Assembly (NCBI RefSeq): GCF_015711015.1
Contig: NZ_CP064653.1
Location: 3,782,001-3,846,000, forward strand
Origin: Methylomonas sp. LL1
GTDB taxonomy: Bacteria > Pseudomonadota > Gammaproteobacteria > Methylococcales > Methylomonadaceae
Direction of reading: 5' to 3'
DNA length: 64,000 bases
Part shown: one piece after another, positions 1-7,309 of the stretch
Layout of the letters: the number at the start of each line of letters is the position of its first letter
How positions within the stretch are numbered: the stretch's first letter is position 1
Program-made: the position numbers and the translations under genes
The notes under the pieces: generated by a model
Told to the model about the DNA's origin: nothing
What the model saw: only the letters and a program-made list of their open reading frames with translations
Databases searched by the model: none

Positions 1-78
1 ACGCTAAAAGAACAGCTGCTAGCACTTGCCGAAAGCGCTAGAGAACCGCTTCTTGGTCGACAAGCGGAAGCAGCATAA
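1..78 (+). CDS. 3' end of an unidentified gene (partial)
   Basis: An open frame enters from the left edge and ends at TAA (76-78), giving about 25 residues rich in Ala, Leu, Glu and Arg. It looks like the amphipathic C-terminal helix of a protein that starts outside the window. It converges on trxC. There is too little sequence to assign a family. Confidence 0.35.
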   Translation, partial: TLKEQLLALAESAREPLLGRQAEAA

Positions 79-122
79 CCCTTGCGTCGGTAAGCCAGGC
101 ATTTGCCACGCGTCAATCTGGC

Positions 123-557
123 TCAAAGCCAGCTTCTAGCCCAATCAACAATATCCAGCGCCCGCATGGCGCCGGATTGGCGAGCCAGCTCTTGGCCATT
201 TTTAAACAGGATCAAGGTCGGAATGCTGCGAATGTTGTAGCGAGCACTGAGCGACTGCTGCGTTTCCGTATTGACTTTAGCCAAGCGAAAATTCGGCTCC
301 AACTGTTCCGCGGCCTGCGCAAAAGCCGGAGCCATCATCTTGCAAGGCCCGCACCACTCGGCCCAAAAGTCGACTACCAGTGGAATATCGTTATGACTGA
401 CATGTTTGTCGAAGTTGTTGGCCGTCAATTCCAGTGGGCGGAGATTAAAAAGAGCTTGATGGCATTGTCCACATTTCGGCTGTTGCCGTAGCCGGTTAGC
501 GGGTAAACGATTGATGGCTAGGCAGGATGGGCATACCAGATGCAGCAAATCATTCAT
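123..557 (-). CDS. trxC: Thioredoxin 2 (TrxC), zinc-ribbon thioredoxin
   Basis: A cytoplasmic disulfide reductase of 144 residues. The N-terminal zinc ribbon has Cys pairs at residues 9/12 and 29/32. It is followed by a thioredoxin fold with the WCGPC active site at 68-72 and the cis-proline segment SIPT near 120. This zinc-ribbon plus thioredoxin order and length define TrxC rather than TrxA. An open frame extends 22 codons upstream, but the ATG at 557 has a GGAG motif 8 nt before it and begins with the typical MNDLLHLVCP. It is monocistronic and faces the hypothetical gene at 668. Family assignment is firm; oxidative-stress regulation is only inferred from TrxC elsewhere. Confidence 0.93.
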   Translation of the reverse strand: MNDLLHLVCPSCLAINRLPANRLRQQPKCGQCHQALFNLRPLELTANNFDKHVSHNDIPLVVDFWAEWCGPCKMMAPAFAQAAEQLEPNFRLAKVNTETQQSLSARYNIRSIPTLILFKNGQELARQSGAMRALDIVDWARSWL

Positions 558-667
558 GGCAATATCTCCGATAGCGATAAATTGCAAAATTATTACATTG
601 AAAATATCGGTCAGCATTGGCATGGTACAGCCTGTACAACCGCATTTAATTTATAGTCACTGACAAT

Positions 668-1099
668 ATGAAACAGTTTCACGGGCTGGAAAAGCTTATT
701 CAATCGGATAAAGCCACACTTGGAAATCAAGATTTAGCCCGTTTGCTGCTAAAGGATTTACAGCATTGTCAGTGTTTAATCTACGGCTGCCTAGATACCG
801 ACGACAAGATTTTACTCGCCACACTTGATTTGATCCCAGACTCGTTGAATTATGAGATGTTTGATCAACGCATTGATTTAATCCTATCCGGCCCCATATT
901 ACGTAATGACTGCGTACCGTTAACATATCGGTTGCAAGGAAGTGATTTTGGCATCAGTGGCCGTTGCTCAATGATCGCCAGGGTTTGTGGTGTCGATTTG
1001 TACCTACAACGCAGCTATACCGGCATAATTGGCGAAATGGCCCGGCAGAAATTTTCCATCGCCGTCAAACCCTTGTTAAAAATACTAAAAGCGACTTGA
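668..1099 (+). CDS. Conserved-looking hypothetical protein upstream of ssrA
   Basis: A 143-residue protein I do not recognise. It has no signal peptide and no clear membrane segment. It looks like a mixed alpha/beta soluble domain with a basic C-terminus. It lies between divergent trxC and the ssrA promoter, which starts less than 30 nt after its stop. Codon use resembles the neighbours and the frame is intact, so I treat it as a real gene. I considered a chorismate lyase-like (UbiC) fold because of the size and the run of strands, but saw no matching motif. Confidence 0.6.
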   Translation: MKQFHGLEKLIQSDKATLGNQDLARLLLKDLQHCQCLIYGCLDTDDKILLATLDLIPDSLNYEMFDQRIDLILSGPILRNDCVPLTYRLQGSDFGISGRCSMIARVCGVDLYLQRSYTGIIGEMARQKFSIAVKPLLKILKAT

Positions 1100-1116
1100 G
1101 CCGCTAAAATATAGTT

Positions 1117-1146
1117 ATGACAATTTTTATTGAAATTCGATAGAAT
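1117..1146 (+). promoter_or_regulatory. Predicted sigma70 promoter of ssrA
   Basis: The -35-like ATGACA (1117-1122) and -10 TAGAAT (1141-1146) are 18 bp apart. The -10 lies 11 nt before the first mature tmRNA base. Position and spacing fit a stable-RNA promoter; the -35 matches the consensus only in part. Confidence 0.55.
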
Positions 1147-1156
1147 AAAGGCTCTT

Positions 1157-1537
1157 GGGGGTGACATGGCTTCGACGTGGGTAGCAAAACCTCAGGTGCA
1201 TGCCGAGCACAGTACAGCTCGTAAAACCTACTGAAAAAAAGTATTCGCAAACGACGAAAACTACTCAGTGGCCTTAGCAGCTTAAAACCTGCACCACTTC
1301 TCTGACCAGATGTACTTATGCGTCTGGAGTTCCCTTCGGGGGGCGTTCAGGGATCATATTACATAAGATCGCGCCAGGGCTTAGTTCGGAGCCTGAATCG
1401 CTAAATCCAATCGAAATCGCTGTTGATCCTCTTGGCCCGACGGGTAGTCAACAGTTAAATTAAAAGCGCGGGATAAGCATGTAGAGCTTGTGGCGGAGTG
1501 CTTGCGGACGGGGGTTCAATTCCCCCCACCTCCACCA
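1157..1537 (+). ncRNA. ssrA: Transfer-messenger RNA (tmRNA, ssrA)
   Basis: tmRNA rescues stalled ribosomes and tags nascent chains for proteolysis. The 5' end GGGGGTGACATGGCTTCGAC pairs with the 3' acceptor end, which closes with a T-arm and an encoded CCA at 1535-1537. The tag reading frame runs 1247-1285 and encodes ANDENYSVALAA followed by TAA, a typical gammaproteobacterial tag ending in LAA. Length is 381 nt and it is a one-piece tmRNA. The 3' end of ssrA is a common integration site for mobile elements, and the 7 kb downstream is an eroded accessory region. SspB, the adaptor that delivers tagged proteins to ClpXP, is encoded at 25296-25679. Confidence 0.97.
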
Positions 1538-1596
1538 AGTAAACTACTGAATAATAAGGAAAATGATTTTTTATTGTTCAGGCAATGGCGGTAAAT

Positions 1597-1632
1597 TGGC
1601 GGTTTGCTATGTCGCAAACCGCCATTTCTTTT
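1597..1632 (+). terminator. Rho-independent terminator after ssrA
   Basis: A perfect 11-bp stem (1597-1607 with 1614-1624) and a 6-nt loop are followed by the T-rich TTTCTTTT. It lies 60 nt after the tmRNA 3' end and is the obvious ssrA terminator. Confidence 0.85.
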
Positions 1633-1804
1633 CAAAATCCGAATTCAAAGTTCACGGCAAGTCCATAGGACATACGCCACCTACAAACCAATCCTTCAAA
1701 AATAAATTTCAGAGCACCAAACTTGTGCAAAAACCGCGCGGGCGAGGAGGAGTGATTTTCAGCCGGGCTAGTGTTTGGTTTTTTTTTAGTTGGCTGATTG
1801 GAAT

Positions 1805-1980
1805 CTAATTACTTTCCAAACGTGTAACCGCTCCGTTGAATTCTGATTCACCCATCTCAGATCCAATAAAACACCGCAATAAGTTGCGACATGCCAATGC
1901 AGTCGATCCGGATCCGGTAAACGTATCCAATACCGTATCGCCAGGCCTAGAACTCGCCTCAACTGAAATGGTTTATGTAA
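1805..1980 (-). pseudogene. C-terminal fragment of a DNA methyltransferase (N4/N6-type), truncated by an IS
   Basis: On the minus strand a frame starts at the IS boundary (1980) and stops with TAG at 1805-1807. It reads SRPGDTVLDTFTGSGST, then a segment matching the 'FIGxE' strand. This is motif I (SAM binding, FxGSGxT) at the C-terminal end of an N6_N4-type DNA methylase, in which motif I follows the catalytic motif in the chain. Only about 57 codons remain; the target-recognition part and the DPPY-type motif are missing. The break coincides with the end of the IS3-family copy at 1981. It is a relic of a modification or restriction-modification gene in the ssrA island. Confidence 0.75.
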
Positions 1981-2005
1981 TGGTCAACAAAAACCGGACA
2001 CCACT

Positions 2006-2854
2006 TCAGGCAGCGTTTCTATAAAATTCCCGTTCGAATTCGAGCGGGGATAGATAGCCCAATGTTGAGTGTGATCGGCGGCCGTTGTAAAAAGCCAAAT
2101 AATCGATCACGCTCAGTTTTGCCGCTTCTTGGGTTTTGAATTTTTCGTAGTTGAGTTGCTCATGCTTCAAACTGCGAAAAAATCGTTCGGTTGGGGAGTT
2201 GTCCCAACAGTTGCCTTTGCGGCTCATACTCTGTTCCATCTTCATCACCGCCAAATGTTGACGGTATTCACGACTCGCATACTGGCTGCCACGATCCGAG
2301 TGATGCAGCAAACCGGGTGGCGGCTTACGACGCCAGAAGGCCATTTGCAAGGCCTGCACGCAGAGCGAGGTGCGCATGTGATCGTCAATCGCCCAGCCCA
2401 CCACTTGGCGGGAAAACAGATCGATCACTACCGCGACATACAGCCAACCTTGCAGGGTCCACACGTAGGTAATATCGGTCGTCCATACTTGATTAGGCTT
2501 AGCCACTTGGAATTGCCGATCTAACCGGTTGGGCGAAATGGCCTCGCTATGATTACTGTCGGTCGTGACTTTAAAGCGCTTGGGATAGCGAACCTGCAAT
2601 TTTAAATCGCGCATGATGCGCCGCATTTTAAAACGCCCAACGGTAAAGCCTTGTTTTTGCAATCGATCCGCTAAACGACGCGAACCAAAGCACTGCTTAT
2701 TGTCGATGAAAATCTGCCTCGCCTTTTCAGAAACGCTTTGATCTTGTTGATCTTTGTCGCGTTCTTGCGGGGCCTTTAACCATTCATAATACGCACTGGT
2801 GCTCACCTGCATCACTCGACAAAGCGCGGTCACTGGATACGTCTTCTGTTGCAC
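2006..2854 (-). CDS. IS3-family transposase OrfB (copy A)
   Basis: Retroviral-integrase-type DDE transposase of 282 residues, normally made as an OrfAB fusion by -1 frameshifting. An HTH_21-like region near residues 40-95 precedes the rve core. Catalytic residues are seen as D in TTDITY, D in HHSDRGSQY and E in SPTERFFRSLK. The C-terminus YNGRRSHSTLGYLSP is typical of the family. Upstream orfA ends in a slippery A-AAA-AAG. Nearly identical to the orfB of copy B (one Val/Met difference seen in the shared part). Confidence 0.93.
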   Translation of the reverse strand: MQQKTYPVTALCRVMQVSTSAYYEWLKAPQERDKDQQDQSVSEKARQIFIDNKQCFGSRRLADRLQKQGFTVGRFKMRRIMRDLKLQVRYPKRFKVTTDSNHSEAISPNRLDRQFQVAKPNQVWTTDITYVWTLQGWLYVAVVIDLFSRQVVGWAIDDHMRTSLCVQALQMAFWRRKPPPGLLHHSDRGSQYASREYRQHLAVMKMEQSMSRKGNCWDNSPTERFFRSLKHEQLNYEKFKTQEAAKLSVIDYLAFYNGRRSHSTLGYLSPLEFEREFYRNAA

Positions 2855-2871
2855 CTGAATAAACCCGTACT

Positions 2872-3255
2872 TTATTCGGCTTCTTTCGCAAAGAAGACGG
2901 CGGCCTTTTTTAATATCTCGCGCTCCATTCGCAACTGTTCATTTTCCTTGCGCAAGCGAATCAATTCATCGTGATCCCCTAGGCTCAAGCTTGGCTTTTT
3001 CGTCGCCGAGCCATTGGTAGATGGCTTGCTCTCCGCTCGAACCCAGCGTCCCAGGGCACTTAATGATATGCCTAGATGATCGGCCGCTTGTTGCTGGCTG
3101 TAGCCTTTTTCAAGAACCAGCTTGGCGGCATCTTGCTTAAATTCCAGATTGTATTTGGGCCGTTTGTGTATTTGGGCCGTTTGTGTTTTTGCTCGTTTGT
3201 CATGGTCACCTCTGCTGACAGTATAAAGTCTGCCTTTTGAAGTGTCCGGGATCAT
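2872..3255 (-). CDS. IS3-family OrfA (copy A), 5' part disturbed by a 17-bp duplication
   Basis: DNA-binding OrfA with a helix-turn-helix (EKGYSQQQAADHLGIS) and a C-terminal leucine zipper (LRKENEQLRMEREILKKA). The A-AAA-AAG slippery site before its stop is the expected frameshift signal into orfB. The natural start seems to be the ATG at 3203, which begins MTNEQKHKRPKY. A 17-bp tandem duplication at 3151-3184 puts that ATG out of frame with the rest. The frame is still open from an ATG at 3255 inside the terminal repeat, so a longer protein with an altered N-terminus could be made. Confidence 0.75.
   Translation of the reverse strand: MIPDTSKGRLYTVSRGDHDKRAKTQTAQIHKRPKYNLEFKQDAAKLVLEKGYSQQQAADHLGISLSALGRWVRAESKPSTNGSATKKPSLSLGDHDELIRLRKENEQLRMEREILKKAAVFFAKEAE
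3151..3184 (+). repeat. 17-bp tandem duplication inside orfA
   Basis: The 17-bp unit GTATTTGGGCCGTTTGT occurs twice in a row (3151-3167 and 3168-3184). Since 17 is not a multiple of 3, it shifts the frame just after the apparent orfA start. It probably arose by replication slippage. Confidence 0.85.
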
Positions 3256-3266
3256 TAAACCATTTC

Positions 3267-3296
3267 AAGTGTGTCCGGTTTAGTGTAGCCACATCA
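3267..3296. mobile_element. Solo 30-bp terminal repeat of the second IS3-family element (IS-2)
   Basis: Thirty bases match the right end of IS-2 (5868-5897) exactly, ending in GCCACATCA. The rest of that IS copy is missing and only 12 bp separate it from IS-1 copy A. It marks an old IS-2 insertion into the zinc-ribbon gene, later reduced by deletion. Confidence 0.8.
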
Positions 3297-3642
3297 GATA
3301 GATGCCTGAAGGCAGCGAATTGTCTTGGGTTGACGCGTCCATCTTTGCAATTACGCTGGCAGTCGCTTGTCGATTGCGACCCCGTTGCAAAGCTCGATTT
3401 CGCTCGGCATACTTTGGATGTGATTTGCGATATTGCCGCCAATAGTCTGGATTTCGCTCAAGCCAAGTGTGTTGAGCACTGCGCTGGTTATCCTGATAAT
3501 CGGGATCATTCTGCAGTTTGTGACGTTGCCACTGCTTTTTGCGCTGGCGCTGGCAACTGGGTGCTGAGCAATAAGATTGATGAGGGCTTTGTGGTCGAGG
3601 CAGAAATTGTTGGCCGCAGGCAGGACATTGTTTATTCTCCAT
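3297..3642 (-). pseudogene. Small zinc-ribbon protein, 3' end removed by an IS
   Basis: Starts MENKQCPACGQQF and carries paired cysteines (CPAC near residues 7-10 and CSAPSC near 26-31), then a very basic, Arg/Gln/Trp-rich region with PDYWRQYRKSHP. I recognise this as a conserved hypothetical family found in accessory DNA, but know of no function. The frame runs on into the IS-2 end (to 3280), so the last residues are foreign. The native C-terminus after SVIAKMDAS... appears truncated. A DNA- or RNA-binding role is only a guess from the zinc ribbon and charge. Confidence 0.65.
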
Positions 3643-3860
3643 AAAAGGCTCCAGACATAAACTCCTGACTTGAGCACATCACGGACAATCAAAGACGGAT
3701 TAGTCTGGTACAAATACTGCCTTATTACCTATTGGGTCGCTGACTTGGTTAATGACAGTTGAACAGACATGAGCAGATTAAAAGTCTTTGCAATTCTGTA
3801 GACTGCGTGCGTCATTTGTACTAACATTGCAATAAGTATTTTGTTCCTTGAGGTTTCACT

Positions 3861-4154
3861 ATGACAGTTACTGCCACTACCGTAACCCGATCTTCACGAT
3901 TGGGACTGCGTGCTACACCAGAACAAGAAGCGGTATTGCGTCGTGCCGCCGAGGTAGCACACAAATCTCTGACGGATTTCATTCTTGACAGCGCCTGTCA
4001 GGCGGCTGAGCAAACATTATTAGACCAGCGTTTGTTTATGGTATCTGGCAGTCAATACGAAGCTTTTTTGGATTTGTTAGACAGCCCCAGTCAAGAAAAT
4101 GAAGGACTTCGCGATCTGTTTACACACCGAGCTCCCTGGGATAAACGTTCTTGA
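3861..4154 (+). CDS. DUF1778 (TacA-type) antitoxin
   Basis: A 97-residue antitoxin of the TacA/DUF1778 family. The N-terminal ribbon-helix-helix part (RLGLRATPEQEAVLRRAAE) should bind the operator. The C-terminal segment (FLDLLDSP...LRDLFTHRAPWD) should wrap the GNAT toxin. The start ATG at 3861 has GAGG 9 nt upstream. In known loci the toxin gene follows directly. Here a chimeric ORF and an IS cluster intervene, and the matching GNAT gene begins only at about 6809. Confidence 0.85.
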   Translation: MTVTATTVTRSSRLGLRATPEQEAVLRRAAEVAHKSLTDFILDSACQAAEQTLLDQRLFMVSGSQYEAFLDLLDSPSQENEGLRDLFTHRAPWDKRS

Positions 4155-4171
4155 TTGGACAAGGAGTAATA

Positions 4172-4615
4172 ATGGATTTCACTCAGGAAGATACCCAAAA
4201 CTTCGAAAAAATTGCTGAAGACACACTGACACAATTTGAAAAAATAGCCGAGGCTGCAAAAAAAGCGCTGAGCAATGCCGCGCCTCATGGAGGAGACGCT
4301 TTTGCCAGTGTTAACACCATGACATCTTCGGCAGTTCATAATTTAGGGCAAATAAGTCAGGCTAATAGAGAAAGCTATCAGACTTTGGTCAAAGAACCAG
4401 CCATTGCACATCTAGGCATATCATTAAGTGCCCTGGGACGCTGGGTTCGAGCGGAGAGCAAGCCATCTACCAATGGCTCGGCGACGAAAAAGCCAAGCTT
4501 GAGCCTAGGGGATCACGATGAATTGATTCGCTTGCGCAAGGAAAATGAACAGTTGCGAATGGAGCGCGAGATATTAAAAAAGGCCGCCGTCTTCTTTGCG
4601 AAAGAAGCCGAATAA
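4172..4615 (+). CDS. Chimeric ORF: helical-protein N-terminus fused in frame to an OrfA fragment
   Basis: The first 79 codons (4172-4408) encode an amphipathic, phasin-like or coiled-coil N-terminus (FEKIAEDTLTQFEKIAEAAK, then ANRESYQTLVKEPAIA). From 4409 the DNA is IS-1 orfA from its HTH through the leucine zipper to the stop. The fusion keeps frame, giving 147 residues. AAGGAG lies 8 nt before the ATG, 17 nt after the antitoxin stop, so it may be co-translated with the antitoxin. The host gene is broken. I do not know its family with confidence; phasin-like is a guess. Confidence 0.6.
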   Translation: MDFTQEDTQNFEKIAEDTLTQFEKIAEAAKKALSNAAPHGGDAFASVNTMTSSAVHNLGQISQANRESYQTLVKEPAIAHLGISLSALGRWVRAESKPSTNGSATKKPSLSLGDHDELIRLRKENEQLRMEREILKKAAVFFAKEAE

Positions 4616-4678
4616 AGTACGGGTTTATTCAGGTGCAACAGAAGACGTTGATGTGTCAACACTTTTCCGGACACACAG

Positions 4679-5542
4679 CTAAGCAGCTTTAAGCTGCAAT
4701 TCGTAGTCAACGGGCGACAGGTAGCCATTGGCGGAATGAAGTCGCTCGCGGTTATAAAACACTTCGATATATTCGAATACGGCCTGCCTGGCCTCGGATC
4801 GGGTTCGATAGGTCTGGTGATGTATCAACTCGGTTTTCAGGGTATGAAAGAAACTTTCCGAGACGGCATTATCCCAGCAGTTTCCCTTACGACTCATGCT
4901 TTGCCGGATGCCGTGTTGCGTTAATAAGGCTCGATGGCTGTCCGATGCATATTGGCTGCCGCGATCGGTATGCCATAGCAAGCCTTTCTCGGGCTTGCGC
5001 TTCCAAACCGCCATCAGTAGCGCATCGTTCACCAGTTTGGTCCGCATATGTTCGGCCATAGACCAGCCCACGACTTGCCGGGAATAGAGATCAATCACCA
5101 CGGCCAGATACAGCCAGCCCTCCTGCGTATGGATATAGGTGGTGTCGCCGGCATAGACTTGATTGGGCTTTTCCACGGCAAATTGCCGATCCAGGTGATT
5201 GGACGCAACCGGTTGATGATGCTTCGAATTCGTCGTGGCTTTGAATTTGCGCTTGGTTTTACAGGCCAACCCCGCTTCTCGCATCAAACGACCGATACGG
5301 CGGCGGCTGACGGTTCGGTTCTGAGCGGATAAGGCGGCTTTGAGACGGCGCGTACCGTAGGTTGCCCGGCTTTTGCCAAAGGTGCTTTGGATCATCTCGG
5401 ATAGGGCGGCATCGTCTTGTTCGCCCGCAGAGGGGCCTTGCTTCAGCCAGTCGTAGTAGGCGCTTCGGGATACCCTCATGAACCGGCACAGGGTATCTAC
5501 CGCAAAGTCCTCTGCATGCTGCTTGATCCAGGCGTACTTCAT
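4679..5542 (-). CDS. IS3-family transposase OrfB (IS-2)
   Basis: A 287-residue DDE transposase. Catalytic residues are D in AGDTTY, D in WHTDRGSQY and E in [11 protein letters not shown]. The N-terminal HTH_21-like region includes [10 protein letters not shown]. Its ATG overlaps the orfA stop as ATGA. An A-AAA-AAG heptamer near the end of orfA (about 5572-5579) is the likely -1 frameshift site for the OrfAB fusion. The protein is only moderately similar to IS-1 OrfB, so this is a separate element. Confidence 0.93.
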   Translation of the reverse strand: MKYAWIKQHAEDFAVDTLCRFMRVSRSAYYDWLKQGPSAGEQDDAALSEMIQSTFGKSRATYGTRRLKAALSAQNRTVSRRRIGRLMREAGLACKTKRKFKATTNSKHHQPVASNHLDRQFAVEKPNQVYAGDTTYIHTQEGWLYLAVVIDLYSRQVVGWSMAEHMRTKLVNDALLMAVWKRKPEKGLLWHTDRGSQYASDSHRALLTQHGIRQSMSRKGNCWDNAVSESFFHTLKTELIHHQTYRTRSEARQAVFEYIEVFYNRERLHSANGYLSPVDYELQLKAA

Positions 5543-5835
5543 CTTTGTTCCTTGGCGAAGTACGCCGCTGCCTTTTTTAGTAAATCGCGCTCCTCGGTCA
5601 ATCGGGCCACTTCCTTCTTAAGGCGCTTGAGTTCATCGTACAGATGTTCATCGGTACGGACCGCTTTATTGCTGTCTTTGGGGCGACTGTATTTTCCTAT
5701 CCAGGTATGCAAGGTATTGACGTTAATGCCAAGATCCTGGGCTACCTGGCTGATCGGTTTATCGGATTCATTCGCCAACTTGACGGCTGAGGCTCTGAAT
5801 TCGGCTGTATAGGTATTGGGTTTTTCTTGGCTCAT
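5539..5835 (-). CDS. IS3-family OrfA (IS-2)
   Basis: A 98-residue DNA-binding partner of the IS-2 transposase. It has an N-terminal HTH ([19 protein letters not shown]) and a C-terminal leucine-zipper helix ([20 protein letters not shown]). It ends [14 protein letters not shown], the usual IS3 orfA terminus that contains the frameshift heptamer. Start at 5835, about 30 nt inside the IS end. Confidence 0.92.
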   Translation of the reverse strand: MSQEKPNTYTAEFRASAVKLANESDKPISQVAQDLGINVNTLHTWIGKYSRPKDSNKAVRTDEHLYDELKRLKKEVARLTEERDLLKKAAAYFAKEQR

Positions 5836-5905
5836 TTTGGATTCACGCTTTTTTAGATTATTTTAAAAAGTGTGTCCGGTTTAGTGTAGCCACATCACGT
5901 ATCCA

Positions 5906-6733
5906 GTGACCGCGCTTTGTCGAGTGATGCAGATGAGCACCAGTGCGTATTATGAATGGTTAAAGGCCCCGCAAGAACGCGACAAAGATCAACAAGATCA
6001 AAGCGTTTCTGAAAAGGCGAGGCAGATTTTCATCGACAATAAGCAGTGCTTTGGTTCGCGTCGTTTAGCGGATCGATTGCAAAAACAAGGCTTTACCGTT
6101 GGGCGTTTTAAAATGCGGCGCATCATGCGCGATTTAAAATTGCAGGTTCGCTATCCCAAGCGCTTTAAAGTCACGACCGACAGTAATCATAGCGAGGCCA
6201 TTTCGCCCAACCGGTTAGATCGGCAATTCCAAGTGGCTAAGCCTAATCAAGTATGGACGACCGATATTACCTACGTGTGGACCCTGCAAGGTTGGCTGTA
6301 TGTCGCGGTAGTGATCGATCTGTTTTCCCGCCAAGTGGTGGGCTGGGCGATTGACGATCACATGCGCACCTCGCTCTGCGTGCAGGCCTTGCAAATGGCC
6401 TTCTGGCGTCGTAAGCCGCCACCCGGTTTGCTGCATCACTCGGATCGTGGCAGCCAGTATGCGAGTCGTGAATACCGTCAACATTTGGCGGTGATGAAGA
6501 TGGAACAGAGTATGAGCCGCAAAGGCAACTGTTGGGACAACTCCCCAACCGAACGATTTTTTCGCAGTTTGAAGCATGAGCAACTCAACTACGAAAAATT
6601 CAAAACCCAAGAAGCGGCAAAACTGAGCGTGATCGATTATTTGGCTTTTTACAACGGCCGCCGATCACACTCAACATTGGGCTATCTATCCCCGCTCGAA
6701 TTCGAACGGGAATTTTATAGAAACGCTGCCTGA
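5906..6733 (+). CDS. IS-1 copy B OrfB, 5' end displaced by IS-2
   Basis: The 275-residue remainder of IS-1 OrfB with all DDE motifs present. Its normal upstream region and frameshift link to orfA were cut off by IS-2. The frame now begins at a GTG (5906) 8 nt after the IS-2 end. It differs from copy A by one Val-to-Met change near the N-terminus. Without the OrfA fusion it is probably inactive, although it could in principle act on copy A ends. Confidence 0.85.
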   Translation: MTALCRVMQMSTSAYYEWLKAPQERDKDQQDQSVSEKARQIFIDNKQCFGSRRLADRLQKQGFTVGRFKMRRIMRDLKLQVRYPKRFKVTTDSNHSEAISPNRLDRQFQVAKPNQVWTTDITYVWTLQGWLYVAVVIDLFSRQVVGWAIDDHMRTSLCVQALQMAFWRRKPPPGLLHHSDRGSQYASREYRQHLAVMKMEQSMSRKGNCWDNSPTERFFRSLKHEQLNYEKFKTQEAAKLSVIDYLAFYNGRRSHSTLGYLSPLEFEREFYRNAA

Positions 6734-6808
6734 AGTGGTGTCCGGTTTTTGTTGACCATTACAGTTTGTGCCGGATTGGGATAACTTGTAAAGATTCGGA
6801 TGGAAACC

Positions 6809-7309
6809 ATGAATCATCATAGCCCTGAATCACTTGGGACACCCCACTACCTTGATTCGTTTGACTGCGGAAAACCTGCACTAAACGAATGGCTGACTCG
6901 TCACGCGAGGCAAGCGCAGGGCGCAGGTTCGGCCAAGACCTTTGTTGTCGCAGATGATTCTCAACGAGTCATTGGCTATTTCAGTTTGACTGTTGGTCAG
7001 ATCGACACGTTGGACGCCCCTGAACGCATTCGCAAAGGAATGGCCCAGTACCCCATCCCAGTTGCAATTCTTGCTCGTTTGGCGGTTTCCAAAGATCATC
7101 AAGGGCGCGGTATCGGCATCGGATTGTTGCAGGATGCTATTCGAAGATCACTGCTGATTGCTGAGCAAGCAGGTATCCGGGCAATGTTAACGCACCCGAT
7201 TGATGATGAGGCTGCCCGTTTTTACAGACGTTTTGGGTTTATTGCCTCTCCTTTACAAGAACAACAGCTGCTGTTATTGCTTAAAGACGCGCGGCGCTGG
7301 GTCAAGTAA
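6809..7309 (+). CDS. GNAT acetyltransferase toxin (TacT-like)
   Basis: An acetyltransferase of about 166 residues like TacT/AtaT toxins, which acetylate aminoacyl-tRNA. The N-terminus has the typical FDCGKPALNEWL and RHARQAQ segments. The acetyl-CoA loop is HQGRGIG and the catalytic-site Tyr region is ARFYRRFGF. Starts are possible at 6800 and 6809; the second has GGA 8 nt before it. The cognate DUF1778 antitoxin is 2.65 kb upstream, on the far side of the IS cluster. Only 50 nt separate this gene from the end of IS-1 copy B. An in-frame QFVPDWDNL-stop just upstream may be the tail of a lost gene. Confidence 0.85.
   Translation: MNHHSPESLGTPHYLDSFDCGKPALNEWLTRHARQAQGAGSAKTFVVADDSQRVIGYFSLTVGQIDTLDAPERIRKGMAQYPIPVAILARLAVSKDHQGRGIGIGLLQDAIRRSLLIAEQAGIRAMLTHPIDDEAARFYRRFGFIASPLQEQQLLLLLKDARRWVK

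Larger units (their letters stand above)
1981..3254 (-). mobile_element. IS3-family element, copy A (complete ends, here called IS-1)
   Basis: A 1274-bp element with orfA and orfB on the minus strand. The ends begin TGGTCAAC (1981) and, reversed, TGATCCCGGACAC (3254); both share an internal CCGGACAC block and a GGCAG block. The same left end is found, reversed, at 6733-6758 in copy B. No matching 3-bp target duplication flanks copy A (GTAA on one side, TTAA on the other). That suggests recombination between copies or deletion at one side. It abuts a methyltransferase fragment on the left and a solo end of another IS on the right. Confidence 0.85.
4649..5897 (-). mobile_element. IS-2: complete IS3-family element (1249 bp) with CGT target duplication
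   Basis: The terminal inverted repeats start TGATGTG at both ends and share ACACT and CCGGACACAC blocks (4649-4676 against the reverse of 5870-5897). The 3-bp direct repeat CGT flanks it, as expected for IS3-family transposition. It carries orfA and orfB on the minus strand with a 4-nt overlap. It is inserted just upstream of orfB of IS-1 copy B. Confidence 0.93.
4409..6758 (+). mobile_element. IS-1 copy B: 5'-truncated and interrupted by IS-2
   Basis: Same element as 1981-3254 but on the plus strand. It lacks its orfA-side end and the first part of orfA (starts abruptly at 4409). It keeps the orfB-side end (6758, GTTGACCA). IS-2 sits inside it at 4649-5897 with a 3-bp duplication CGT (4646-4648 and 5898-5900). 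Joining the two parts across IS-2 restores the copy A sequence ...GAAGACGTATCC. With one end missing it cannot transpose alone. Confidence 0.88.

Noticed and set aside
1563-1808. 81-residue ORF after ssrA
   Set aside because: It covers the ssrA terminator and non-coding sequence; low-quality composition and no ribosome site.
1836-2024. 62-residue plus-strand ORF across the left end of IS-1
   Set aside because: It is antisense to the DNA methyltransferase fragment, which has a recognisable motif on the other strand.
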